Shown: piece after piece, positions 13,691 to 23,879 of the stretch | Numbering within the stretch: position 1 is the stretch's first letter | Layout of the letters: each line of letters begins with the position of its first letter | NCBI GenBank assembly: GCA_035235625.1 | Contig: CP141141.1 | Coordinates: 12,893,968 to 12,957,967 of the forward strand | Origin: Saururus chinensis | Lineage: Eukaryota > Streptophyta > Magnoliopsida > Piperales > Saururaceae | Reading direction: 5' to 3' | DNA length: 64,000 nucleotides | Program-made: the position numbers and the translations under genes | The notes under the pieces: generated by a model | Told to the model about the DNA's origin: nothing | The model's database searches: none | Seen by the model: the letters and a program-made list of their open reading frames with translations, nothing else

Positions 13691-14695
13691 GAACGAACTA
13701 AAAGAGAAAGCACATGTCAAACCTCTACATAATAAAAATTCTGTCCCTTCAGTTTGTTTTTATTTTTTAGAAAAAAAAAACATAAACAATCTTTTCCATG
13801 TACCAAGAATATATTATAATAAATCTCAATTAGTAAGGTGTTTACATCTGAACTCAGAAAAAGAGGACATGTAAATAACCAAAGCCAGAACTACCCAATC
13901 CAGAAAGCTAAAAATTGTAGGCATACACTTAGTAAAATTTTATATTTTCTAGATTTTAAATTGCTGGTTTCTAGATTTATATTGTTGCATCCCACGAAAA
14001 GCTACTTGATGCACTTAAGCCTTAATAAATGCATTGAGAAAGCAGAACCAAAAAAATTTGTGCACGGAGGATGGGAAAGAAGATATAAATAAGCCAACAG
14101 AGTGTATCATATTCATTAGAATATCATAATGGCTATACAAGTGTCAAACAATGATGCCAACCTCAAATAGCTGGAATCACATAAAATGATGAATGATGAT
14201 CAGTGATCCTCAAGGTTGCCACTTCTGGACATCATAAAATTAAGAACAGAGCAGTAAACAACATACATTAAAAAAAGCAATCCTAGGCTTCCAGGACAGT
14301 CTACTAAACAGAAACAATACCACACACCGGTGCCACCATATGAAAGTGCAGGCAGATGAGAACAGTACAGCATCACACCTATATCAATATCTCCTCACTC
14401 AAAAGACATACCCATATAGAAAGCGCAACAAGTTACTTTCTAAAACAGAAAAATAGAAGCCAACCTTCTGACAAATTATCTTACATTCAAGAGACAAACT
14501 AACAAGATACAAAAACCACCCTAAGAATTTTAGGTGAAAGCCACACTATGCTCTAACAAAAGCTTGATCTCAAATAGGATATAGTTCTGCTATGCCCCCT
14601 TGATGCGCAGCCATATTGGATTCCAACTTACATATGGGCTTTGATGATTTGATTTATCAAGGTTTTCACTAAGTAAGAATTTAAGTTGAGATTTT

Positions 14696-14798
14696 GGCCC
14701 CATTTGGGAGGGCATTTTGGAAGGGAACGTGCTTTCCCCTCTTGAGTGCAATACATCACATCAAAAGGGGAAAAATGCAATTCCTCCCAAACGGGGCC
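14696..14798. mobile_element. 103-bp MITE (PIF/Harbinger-like ends) with known empty site
   Basis: The element begins GGCCCCATTTGGGAGG and ends in the reverse complement GGCCCCGTTTGGGAGG, a long terminal inverted repeat covering most of it. It is flanked by TTT on both sides (14693-14695 and 14799-14801). The equivalent place in segmental copy 2 (63411-63430) reads straight through with a single TTT, giving an empty-site allele. The 3-bp duplication and GGCCC ends resemble Tourist/PIF-type MITEs; the TTT target is a variant of their usual TTA/TAA. Confidence 0.85.
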
Positions 14799-16679
14799 TT
14801 TATTTGATTGAGGACTTTAGATTTGATTTGATTTGCTGAGTTTAAGTATCTAGTCAAATTTCTTCATTTCCTATTTAAGTCTCTTTGCATGCCTTATAAA
14901 AAGGCTTGTCATTAACGAATGATAATGTATGATATTTTCTCCTTGAAGAGTTCCCTCTCCCATGGTGGATTCCAAAGTCCTGCTCGTGGACTCTGCTAGT
15001 TATCTCCGTTTTGTGCCAATTCCGGCAGTACTCCTTGGTGCAGATTCCAAGGGTTCTCTGGTGTTGATTCCAGAGAATAATATTTTCTTATTCCCTTCCT
15101 CTTAATTCTCCCCAAATTCCCAGTTATCCTTGTCCGTCAGGACTTCATCTTGCATCATCACTTCAATTATATGATAAAACCTTGGACATAACATATAATA
15201 GGAGAGCATCTTGCAGATATCTGAAGAGGTTTAAAACAGAATTAAGTACATGAAAAGATATAATACCTAGATCCAAGATAACTTCCACTTGCTTGTTTGT
15301 CTAGATGGGGCATCTTAGCTACTGTTGATCATGGTGATGATGCAAATATCCTGATAATGATACCAACAAAAATTGCAATAATCACAAACAGAAAATCACA
15401 CGCACATTGAGGGAACACCAGGCAACAATAACCTATGTCATACAACATCTGTAACACATCAAAAAAACTCAAACAAAACACATAAATAACTTGACCCAGA
15501 AAAAAAACTTCGTCAGTAACATGTCCCCGTGTCAAAATTGCACCCCAAATGCGTGTTAAGTTCATTCTCTTTGCAGCATTCTGCATTGAAAAATTCACTT
15601 GCACATGTTATAAAGTGCAAATGGATATTCTATTAAACTTTAGTAAAAGCTCACCCAGAATGTAGTTCTATAATTTTCACCAACAACAAACTTCTCCATG
15701 TTAAAACATGTCTACCATGAACGTGCTATACTCTAAAAAAGTAAAACACCCAACAGGGAGGTGGTACAGATGGGTAGGTCAGAAAGACACAACATGACAC
15801 ATATACCATGTAAATTGCCTCCATCAAGACTTCCACAGATGAGACACTTACGACTGCACAATCTGAAGAACCAAAAACCACAGTGTCAGCCAACAGCATG
15901 ATACAAGAGGTAAAGCATCACTTGTTATGAATTTTCAAAAATTTCTCAGAAAAACACCCAAACTACCGTCCTCCACACCAATGCTGGCTTGAATTTTACC
16001 TAAAAATAATCGCTAACAAGACAAATAACAAGAAACACATGCCAAAAGAAATTTTCAGCCAAACAAAGACGAAATTATGGAATGTAAAAATAAAGAATTG
16101 ACACAAATAAATATTCACATTAAAATCTTACTTTAAACTTTCTTGGACAAACTCACCTAAAAAATATCATAAACACAAATTTATTATGAATCGTAAGAAA
16201 CAAATATATCTATATGTCAACAACCTAAATTTAGTAAGCCACTCGTAAGGAATCAAGAAGTATGCAAGAATAGGCATAATAGGGGACACACCAAAATGAA
16301 CGCAATAATACCTATCATGCACATGAAGGTCTGAGGTACCCATAATTTCACTATAACATATTCAATGACGCTAGTAGCACAACATCCGCAAGCAATGGGA
16401 AAATGACCTGAAATCGTAGAAACTGTAAATATCATACACAAAAAACCCATTTCCTCACCTTTTGGACTGAAACAGTCGAGAGCCAAAAGCATTTTAAATT
16501 ATGAGGAACAAACATCACACAAAGAAGTATGTGCATATGCAGAAGGCAAGAATCTGAACCAATGCACCCAGCAGAATAAGGTAGAATTTCTATAATTTGA
16601 TTAAAAAAAAACCTGCACCAACACACCCAGCAGAATCCGAAGTAGAGTTTTTATTATTTGATTAAAAAATGACTCTTTA

Positions 16680-17419
16680 AACCAAATGTCTGATAAACCT
16701 TACAGGGTAAGAGAAGTTTTGACCCTTAAAAGCAATCTGAACCACGTGCATATATGTTCCTAAGAGATAAAACCTATCACAAAAACGAAGACAAGTCCAG
16801 ATATCATAGCTTCAGTTACACTCAGATGCATTAGAAAGAACAAAGTCGGTAAATACTGTTAACTAGCACTTAAGAAAACAATGATCAGAACGGATAAAAA
16901 GAAAAGTTTGTCTAATACACATCAGAACAACACAAGAACTGTCAACTCAATAAAATGCCAAAGGTCAGCATTTTAGAGCATGCTACATCTGATGGGAGAG
17001 AATAATTTCATGCTCCGAATCTACCTGACAACACATCAGGATATATACATTAGTGGCATAAAAATAAATGTACTCATTTCTGATGATTTCCAGGGAGAAT
17101 GCAATGGCAATGCAAACCTTGTAGCTTTTGAAATACATTGAAACAGCAACGGTCTTCCGCATAAGACCATGCAAAAACCCATGAATTGATCCAACATCCA
17201 AATCTGTGCTTTATTCAAACGCAAAAAAACAAGATACACCCATGAACTATGTCAGTAAATATTTATACCTAATATTTATGAAATTAATGATGGCTTCGGC
17301 CAAAACAGAAACATTATGAAAGTAAATATTTATTCCTGTTCCAAATCGTAACTCCAGAAAGGCAGGCTCTTACGTCATAAACTGGCTCACATCAATTAGT
17401 ACTAACATCCATGTACGTT
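16680..17419. other. Non-coding A/C-rich DNA
   Basis: No gene, RNA or transposon signature is seen. Base composition continues that of the modular tract to its left, as expected if both belong to one minus-strand transcribed or intronic region. Confidence 0.4.
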
Positions 17420-17665
17420 CTTCAAATCCACAGAAAGCAGATGGCCCAATCATGTCTGTCAAAAATAAATTCATTAAATCTATGCACGTAGATCTTCAAA
17501 TCCACAAGAAGCAGAGAGCCCAATTATGTCTGTCAAAAATGAATCTAATAAATCTAACAAACCAAAGAAGCAGTATTAAGTATTTCAAGTCCACAGAAAA
17601 CAGATAACCCACTTTACATCCGTGTAAAAAGAATCCGATAAATTGAAGCCGCAGCTGTCAAATAT
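17420..17665. repeat. Three imperfect 74-90 bp tandem repeats
   Basis: Units start CTTCAAATCCACAGAAAGCA at 17420, CTTCAAATCCACAAGAAGCA at 17494 and TTCAAGTCCACAGAAAACAG at 17584. Each continues with CCCA, a TGTCTGTCAAAAAT-like block and AATAAATC. The function is unknown. Confidence 0.8.
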
Positions 17666-18857
17666 TTCAACATGTGGCAAATCTTGAGCAACAAAACCAT
17701 ATTCAGCAGTCAATAGTCAGTTGCAAAGACGAGCCACATCCACAACAGAATTTCTGCCCAGTTTAATGAAACGATCCAAACTGGCCGGGCCATTAATATA
17801 AAACTGAAAAACAGACGTCCATCAAGAACTTCAGCGTTCGGCCAATGAAGCAGATTCCCAACATCGGTTTCTGACGTCTAAGTCCTATAACGCTCCCAAC
17901 CTAGAACATGTAACTTTATCACCGATTTAGTTACTCGGCATGGAAAAAACTCAACATTACAGTAGTAGTAGTACTAGTAGTAGTTCTGCCAAAACGATTG
18001 TATGCATATCAACTAAAACGATATTCATTGGACTATGTCAATCTAGACAAATATGATTTCTCACAATTCAACCACACGATGATACCATAAGAAACCAATA
18101 AAGAAACCACAACATACAGGAGTCGGTAATCAAGCAGCTGCACGAAGCCCACAAACCAGCCTAGGTACTTTGTACACCAAGAACGTCTTCACTAAGCTAA
18201 AATCATCCAAATCCAAATGAGAAACAGCCAGAAATGGGACCTTGCTTGATCTCACCGTTCAGAAAGGAATTTCTACGAGTCATAAAAAGATCAGATAAAC
18301 CTACTTCACTTGCAAGCAATTTCTGGTCCTTACCCATATATTAAAGAGCCCCATTTGCTTCCAATCTATAGACATCAACTCTACCTACTCAAAACAGGAA
18401 GAACAGTAATTAACTTGCAAATATAGTTCCAACTTGTCCAAAATCAGTACATAATCAATACCACCAATAATCACTACCATCAAATAATAGAAGAATCTTC
18501 AATCGTTTGCAGATAACCTCCTAATTGCTTCGATTTCAAGACCTGGAGGGGGACAAACCCTTATCAATACTTCAAATCAACACTTCAAGCCATCAAAAAA
18601 CAAGAAATAACAAACGAATCGTATATTTTCTGCCAACAATCCAGTCCTGATCACTTCCACTCGCATCAAGAAATCAAACAGTCAGAAAATGTCGGATACC
18701 TCCACCTCAATTCTCCCTACAAACCAATCGATCAAAACAACAAAAAGACAGACCGAAATAATCGTATCACATGATATCAAAAACACGATACGAATCGGGT
18801 GACCAACACAACGACACGCAGGCTGAATGGGATAATGGCTAAAGCCTGGGGGCTCGC
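17666..18857 (-). other. Possible 5' leader and first intron of a minus-strand transcript
   Basis: Read on the minus strand, the 300 bases below the TATA box at 18858 look like a plant 5' leader, with an intron-acceptor-like GGTTTGTAG/GG near 18715 and CCCCCTCCAG/GT near 18545. The rest is T-rich and intron-like. No start codon followed by a convincing reading frame is present, so a protein product is not supported. A non-coding transcript or a pseudogene leader are the alternatives. Inference only. Confidence 0.35.
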
Positions 18858-18865
18858 TATATATA
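18858..18865 (-). promoter_or_regulatory. Candidate TATA box for leftward transcription
   Basis: TATATATA lies in a locally GC-rich context (GGCTCGC on the left, GGCGGTTGAGGCGGTGG on the right), unlike the AT-rich surroundings. GC-rich sequence continues to about 19070, as in plant promoters. The motif is palindromic, so direction rests on the leader-like sequence to its left. Confidence 0.4.
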
Positions 18866-19199
18866 GGCGGTTGAGGCGGTGGATTGACGGAGGGGTTCCT
18901 TAAAGTGGGCGGTTACGAAACGCGGTGCGGAACGGACGGTGTGGATTCGGAAGTGAGGAAGAAGGTGACGGCTGCGATATATTCTGATTTAAGTGTGGCG
19001 GTCTGGTAAGAGAACGCGTGCGCTACATGTTTTTAGCTACACGCGGGTGAGGTCCAGAGTCTGCGACCGTTTCCAGTATCAACTATCAAGTCCGACGGAA
19101 ATAATCTGGATTGGAATCCTAAAAGGAGTTTCCTGCCGGACATATGTATCAAAGTACATGTCGAATTGTACCTGTTGTTTAAAATTTATCTAAAAACTT

Positions 19200-19690
19200 A
19201 TAGTCAAATTATTGGTATGTCTTATTTGTCAGCGACATATTTTGATTAAAATATTATTTTTTTATTTATATTAATAATTATATTTAAATAATAATAATTT
19301 TTATTAAATAGTAAAATTTATATAAAAAAAATAAGTTTATAATATTTTTAAAGAAAATTATTTAAATAATAATTAAAAAAATTATATTTATCAAAATAAT
19401 TTATTTTAAAAAATATTTTTCGATGTGGTATTAGTTTTTGCCACATACACATAAGTACCAACTAAACACTAACATCTGAATAATTTTTTAAAAAAGTAAT
19501 TAATTAATTTTATTTTTTAAAAAAATAAAATTTAATTTAAAAAATTAAAATAATTTTATCTTTTAGATTGGTAAAATCAGCTTAAAGGCGATTTCATCCT
19601 TCTAGCCTCTCGTAGAAGGATGAAATCACCAAGTAAAACTGCCTACTTATACCTGGTCGCAGTTTTAATGAACGCCTTTTTTGGCATTAT
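19200..19690. repeat. AT-rich fold-back repeat (copy 1)
   Basis: This very AT-rich tract contains an arm TTTTTGCCACATACACATAA with ACTAACATCTG (19433-19478). It matches the right arm of the repeat at 25255-25815. The short inverted pair GGCGATTTCATCCTT / AAGGATGAAATCACC lies at 19588-19632. The tract sits just left of the hAT element and gene fragments. Confidence 0.6.
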
Positions 19691-19817
19691 ATCAACTCAT
19701 TTAGATGTTTTCTTGTCCTTGTGCTCATTGGTTCACCTGTGATGCCCAGCGGGGAGGAGACTCTTTGTTCCCAGCATGCAGGGGGGAGGCTGCTACAGTT
19801 ACAAGGATGGGTGTTCG

Positions 19818-22800
19818 TAGGGGTGCTAACGAGTCGAGCCAGCTCATTGAGCAAGGGTGCCTCGACTCGACTCGAATATGGCTCGACTCGAAGTGGCTCG
19901 GCTCGAACTCGACTCAAACTCGAATATTTTTGAGTCGAGCTCAAGCGTACCCTGGCTCGACTCAACTCAACTCGAATAAAATTCGAACTCGGCTCGTACT
20001 CGACTCGAACTCGAACTTGAATTAAATTTATAAATATATTTTATAATATATATAAATACAGATTAATAATTATATATATATGCACAATATATATATATAC
20101 ATATATATAATATTGATAAGTTAAAAAATAGGATATACTATGGACTATAATACATATCAAACTATATGCCAATCATTAGACAAAAATGTGATTATGTCAA
20201 TATAAATTATGATATATCTTTTCAAATTTTGTGTAGAAACTAATGTTAGAATCCTTAAAAAAAATTAATTTTATAATAAATTTCTAAAAGTTATTTAGCA
20301 TTAACTCATAGACTCTTTTTTTATTTCATAAGGTAAAGACAAATTATATTCATGTAGGACGGGTCAGACAACAAGACTCCAAGTTTCATATTGCTAGTAC
20401 AATATGGTTTGCTTGATAATCATTATTCATTAAGAATGATGAGATATAAACATACTCAAGATGTCTCATCATTTGTTGATACCAAAATTGAGGGGAGTTA
20501 TAACTTAAAAATAAAGGCCCATAGAAGGGATGACATTGACAATATAATTAGCTACCATATTTTTATACATGTTCAATCAATGATGACATTTTGATATTAT
20601 ATATACTTGCCAGTTGGGAGTAACTAAGGCTCGAGTAGAGACTAGTTTGAGGCTTTGAGCCAGTTTTCTATGAGTAGATATTAACTTTTTTTTGTAACAT
20701 ATAATTTAAAAGAAAAAAATTATTATAGATCAAAATATGTGTTTGGCTCATGTAAGATCACATAAAGGGCAAACAAATTTAGCCCTCCTGTGTGGTTAAA
20801 AGCTACTACACTATCAAAATTGTGCAACAATGATGCGATAATCTCATAGATATGGGTTTGTACAGAAAAAAATAGAACCAAACCAAACGGGGTAGAACGG
20901 AACTGAAATTTATTGATCGGTTCCTTATTCAATTTCGGTTTAGTTTAAAAAAAACTGAGAGTATATTTTGGTTCGGTTTTGCCAAAAAAAAACCCATAAT
21001 CAAAACTGAACCGAACCCCATCTTCATATAAAGCCCTATGTCCCCCTGTTTCCCAAACCCTAGATCTTCTCTTCGCTCCCAAACTCCCAACCGCGGTGGC
21101 TCCCGATCCCCTCTCCAGCTCTCCCTTTCTCCGACAATGCCTCACCTATTTGGATCTCCCCTTCTCCAACAGCCTCCCTCCCCTCCCTCCCCTTCAACAG
21201 CCTCTCATCTCCTCTTTGGCTCTCCATGTTGCAGACTCGCAGGCTGCCCTCTCCCTTTATGCCAACAGACAACAGTCCTCCTATCCCCCAAATCCATTTC
21301 ACATTGGCCTAGGGCTTTTTGTTCTTCTCCCTCAAATTCGGCCTAGGGTTTATCCGATCGGGATTTTTGATGATATTGTGGGGGTTTTCTTTGCTTTTTG
21401 AAGCTGATTTTTGACGTTTTTAGGTTTGATGAAATACTACTTATGACTAGGGATGCCACTCGGGTTGGGTTTTTTGATAAACCCGATCTGACCCGACCCT
21501 AATGGGTCGGATTTAGAATTGCTAAATAGTAAAATGGATCAAATTCGGGTTTAAATTTTGACTCAAACCATTCAATTCGGGTAGGATTCGGGTTTTTGTT
21601 AACCCAACCCATCCCGGTATATACCTAAAACTTCATATTTTGGGATGCCACTCGGGTCAAATTTTTTTATAAACCCGACCTGACCCAACCCTAATGGGTC
21701 AGGTTTGAATATCCTTAATGGTCAAACAAATTAGGTTTGAGTTTAAATATTGACCCAAACCCTTCAAATTGGGTCGGATTTGGGTTTTACTTGACCCGAC
21801 CCGGTATCCACCTTATTCACTGGATTGCCCTCATGTTTCTCTCATTTCGAACTTCACTTCACAGTCTCCACCGCCTTGCCCAAAATTTCCCCCCAATTTG
21901 GCGATCCCATCGACCAATCTCCCCGTTTTTCAGGCTAAAATTTCCCCACTTCACAGTCAATCGTCCATCATCGTGCTCCAATTTTCCCCCATCCAGCGAT
22001 GCCATTCGTGAATGCCGAGTCCGCCGCTATGCCCTAAAATTTTCCCCGATCCCATTTTCACTTCACAGTCGACGATTCAACCAGTCTGCCGCCTCCAGAG
22101 GTCGTCCAACGGCCGTCATTGGGATGTCTTCTCTATTTCACCGGTCCGCAGCCTCCAAATCTCGTCGATCGTCATCTCCATTTCGCTGGTCCGCTGCCTC
22201 CAGAGTTTGTCAAGACGCCTTCTCTATTTTTTTGACATCTCTTCTAGCCGGCATCTCCTCTCTCGTGCCTGTATTCCAAAATCTGTGAGTTCCATTCTTT
22301 GATTTATAGTCTTCTCTGGCACCTGTGGGGGATGTGCTACTAGCGCAGAAGCAGGCGATTTGAGGAATTTGGGGGAGAAGCTAGTTGATCAATCGCAATA
22401 GAGAAGGGCTGGATTCGAAGCCAAGTTGTGATTTGCCGCCTTGATGCAGTAAAGTATGGATTTTTATTGCAGATGGTCAGCTTGGAGTTGATTTTTTTCG
22501 TTGTTGGTGTTTTGATGTGATTTTTATATGATTGTTCTTCTGAAAGTTCTTATTCATCTGGGTTTTTCTTATTTGATTGAATTCGATGAGTTTTGTCTAG
22601 GTTGGTCCTGCTTTCATTGTTGTTTTCGTCTCATTTTTCTTCGTCTCCATTTTTTGATTTTGGCGTGAGGCAGAATTTCAGATTCGGGTCGGGTCTCCAT
22701 TTACTGGGAGTTCTTTGTTCTCATTTGACTGCTTTGATTTGATGATCTGATCTATAATACTTCTGTGAATAGGACTTATGATGCTCATTCCATTGCGTGC

Positions 22801-23294
22801 CCTTTCTGTTTAATATAACTTTTTGTTCAATTACATGCTTTATATGATTTTTTGGCTTTGATTTCGGTTTGCTTGTGTTGTACCGTTTCTCTTGTTAGTG
22901 GTGATTTCTGTTGCATTGTCAAGTGGGGGGCACGCCACTGTGGAGAAGAAGCTATTAATTAATTAAATTTTGTATTTTTTTATCTCATTTTAATTAATTA
23001 AAGAAGTTTGATTAAAAATTTTGGTTCTTATTCTGTTTCAGTTGTTATATTGGTCAACTTCCAAAAATTTTGGTTTCCTGAAACCGAATTGAGACGCATA
23101 GATTGAGCCCAATTCGAGCTAGTTTCATGAGTTCGAGCTCGAGTTCGAGCTCGTATTTTTAGTTCGAGTTGAGCTCGAGCTGGTAAGCACGAGCTCATTC
23201 GAGCCCCGAGTCGAGTTTGAGTTGAGCACTCAAACTTCGAGTTCGAGCTACAAAAGGCTCAAACTCGATTCAGCTCGGCTCGTTAGCACCCCTA
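19818..23294. mobile_element. 3477-bp non-autonomous hAT element with perfect 8-bp duplication
   Basis: The left end TAGGGGTGCTAACGAG is matched exactly by the reversed right end, and the match extends with one mismatch to 21 bases. The flanks are identical: GGTGTTCG at 19810-19817 and at 23295-23302. Subterminal regions of about 200 bp on each side are dense in GAGTCGAGCTCG-type words (19826-20025 and 23100-23290). No transposase is encoded, so it must be moved in trans. The interior carries a GGTTCGGTTT-rich stretch (20880-21030), two CT-rich leader-like segments (21030-21350 and 21830-22300) followed by T-rich intron-like DNA, and a nested tandem pair. The open frame at 21737-22288 has no recognisable domain and lies in this CT-rich DNA. 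Confidence 0.93.
21450..21840. repeat. Tandem pair of ~192-bp units, transposon-end-like
   Basis: GGGATGCCACTCGGGT starts at 21450 and again at 21642. Each unit then has AACCCGAYCTGACC, CCCTAATGGGTC, a TTCAAATTGGGTCGG-like block and ends near CCCGGTAT. TAGGGATG plus GGGTCGGGT-rich subterminal sequence resembles ends of plant hAT MITEs, but no matching right end is seen. It probably represents a nested, rearranged element inside the larger hAT. Confidence 0.7.
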
Positions 23295-23340
23295 GGTGTT
23301 CGTATCACGCAGCTTGAGTGGCAATCCAACCACCATCCCC

Positions 23341-23415
23341 GACTTCGTTTGTAGCCCCATAAGGAGCCAAAACATGGTCATCGACTCTGGGTGCGGTGTC
23401 TTGTGGGTACAGTGC
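23341..23415 (+). pseudogene. Aspartic protease (nepenthesin-type) active-site fragment
   Basis: A 25-residue plus-strand frame reads SPIRSQNMVIDSGCGVLWVQ, then Cys and a TAG. D-S-G (Asp codon 23383-23385) and W-V-Q-C are the first catalytic motif of plant A1 aspartic proteases, in which a short loop after WVQC is typical. The next codon TAG (23416) stands where many family members have Gln (QCQPC). The rest of the enzyme, including the second catalytic Asp, is not found. The fragment lies 40 bp right of the hAT insertion. The short length keeps this moderate. Confidence 0.5.
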
Positions 23416-23586
23416 TAGCCAGTTACCGCCAGCACAGTCCGAGCTTGCCGCCTACGTCAGAGTTGCATGCAGCTACTCAAATGGAGAACAGTGCAAAACG
23501 TTAAACTAATAAACCACAAAGATGAAGGATCCTTTCACTGCACCCGTCATGCAAATACATTGCAACTACGTCAATGTTGCATGCAA

Positions 23587-23872
23587 CTACCTCTGAAGAG
23601 TTCTTTTGGTGTCTTCATAGCAGAAACCTAGAAGGTGAACTACATTGACGTGGTGGACCCTGCCAATGGTGGCAATTTCATTGATGAAATCTTGGCAGTG
23701 ACTCTTGGAGTTTTACAAGATTTTGATCGCCACTGGGACTTTGTTTCTGAGCTTTCCTATGTACATGCAGCCATAGCCTCCACTGCCAATCTTTTGCTTG
23801 AAAATCTGATAGACACAGCCATAGCCTATGCTGTCAATCTTTTGCTTGATGGCGATTTCGTCCTTTAAAAAA
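23587..23872 (-). pseudogene. Receptor-like kinase N-lobe fragment (LRK10-like)
   Basis: The minus strand encodes kinase subdomains I-IV. The glycine loop is KIGSGGYGCMYIGKLRNK, followed by VPVAIKIL with the catalytic Lys. A stop TAA at 23713-23715 follows; then in the same frame come [19 protein letters not shown], with the helix-C Glu, and [12 protein letters not shown], ending in TAG (23587-23589). This wording is that of LRK10L/PR5K-type plant receptor kinases. A 48-bp tandem duplication (units at 23770 and 23818) repeats the glycine loop in frame (IKQKIDSIGYGCVY then FKQKIGSGGYGCMY). No extracellular domain, C-lobe or HRD/DFG motif is present. It runs opposite to its neighbours and abuts the AAA-ATPase remnant at about 23875. 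Confidence 0.85.
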
Positions 23873-23879
23873 AAAATTG

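Larger units (their letters stand above)
1940..15660. repeat. Large segmental duplication, copy 1
   Basis: This tract aligns collinearly with 54805-64000. Paired landmarks are: GTGTTATAG at 1987 and 54882; the hAT left end at 2777 and 55683; the hAT transposase; the sequence from 9908 matching 58355; 12360 matching 60810; 13490 matching 62190; and 15646-15660 matching the last bases of the window. Copy 1 has about 4.45 kb (5455-9908) that copy 2 lacks and a 103-bp MITE at 14696. The right boundary is unknown because copy 2 leaves the window. Confidence 0.92.
8780..16680 (-). repeat. Three diverged ~3-kb modules, T/G-rich on the minus strand
   Basis: The block CAACATYTGCANGCAATGGG occurs at 9855, 13181 and 16380 (spacing 3326 and 3199). 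A second anchor (GAGCATCTTGYAG) lies at 11932 and 15205, and a third (CACTWGCACATG) at 9466, 10454, 12361 and 15597. The block with TTGCCNCTT then CACCATATGAA occurs near 8806, 11604 and 14219. The first module contains an extra local duplication: about 9040-9760 resembles 10020-10830. The plus strand is A/C-rich, so the minus strand is T/G-rich like plant introns or non-coding transcripts. No open frame is conserved between modules. I do not recognise the family; it is not an LTR or hAT element. Confidence 0.7.

Noticed and set aside
18993..19193. 66-codon plus-strand frame near the promoter-like region
   Set aside because: No domain, and it runs into the AT-rich fold-back repeat; it is divergent from the better-supported leftward promoter.
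21737..22288. 183-codon open frame in the hAT element
   Set aside because: It is Pro/Ser/Arg-rich from CT-rich leader-like DNA, with long overlapping frames in other registers and no recognisable domain.
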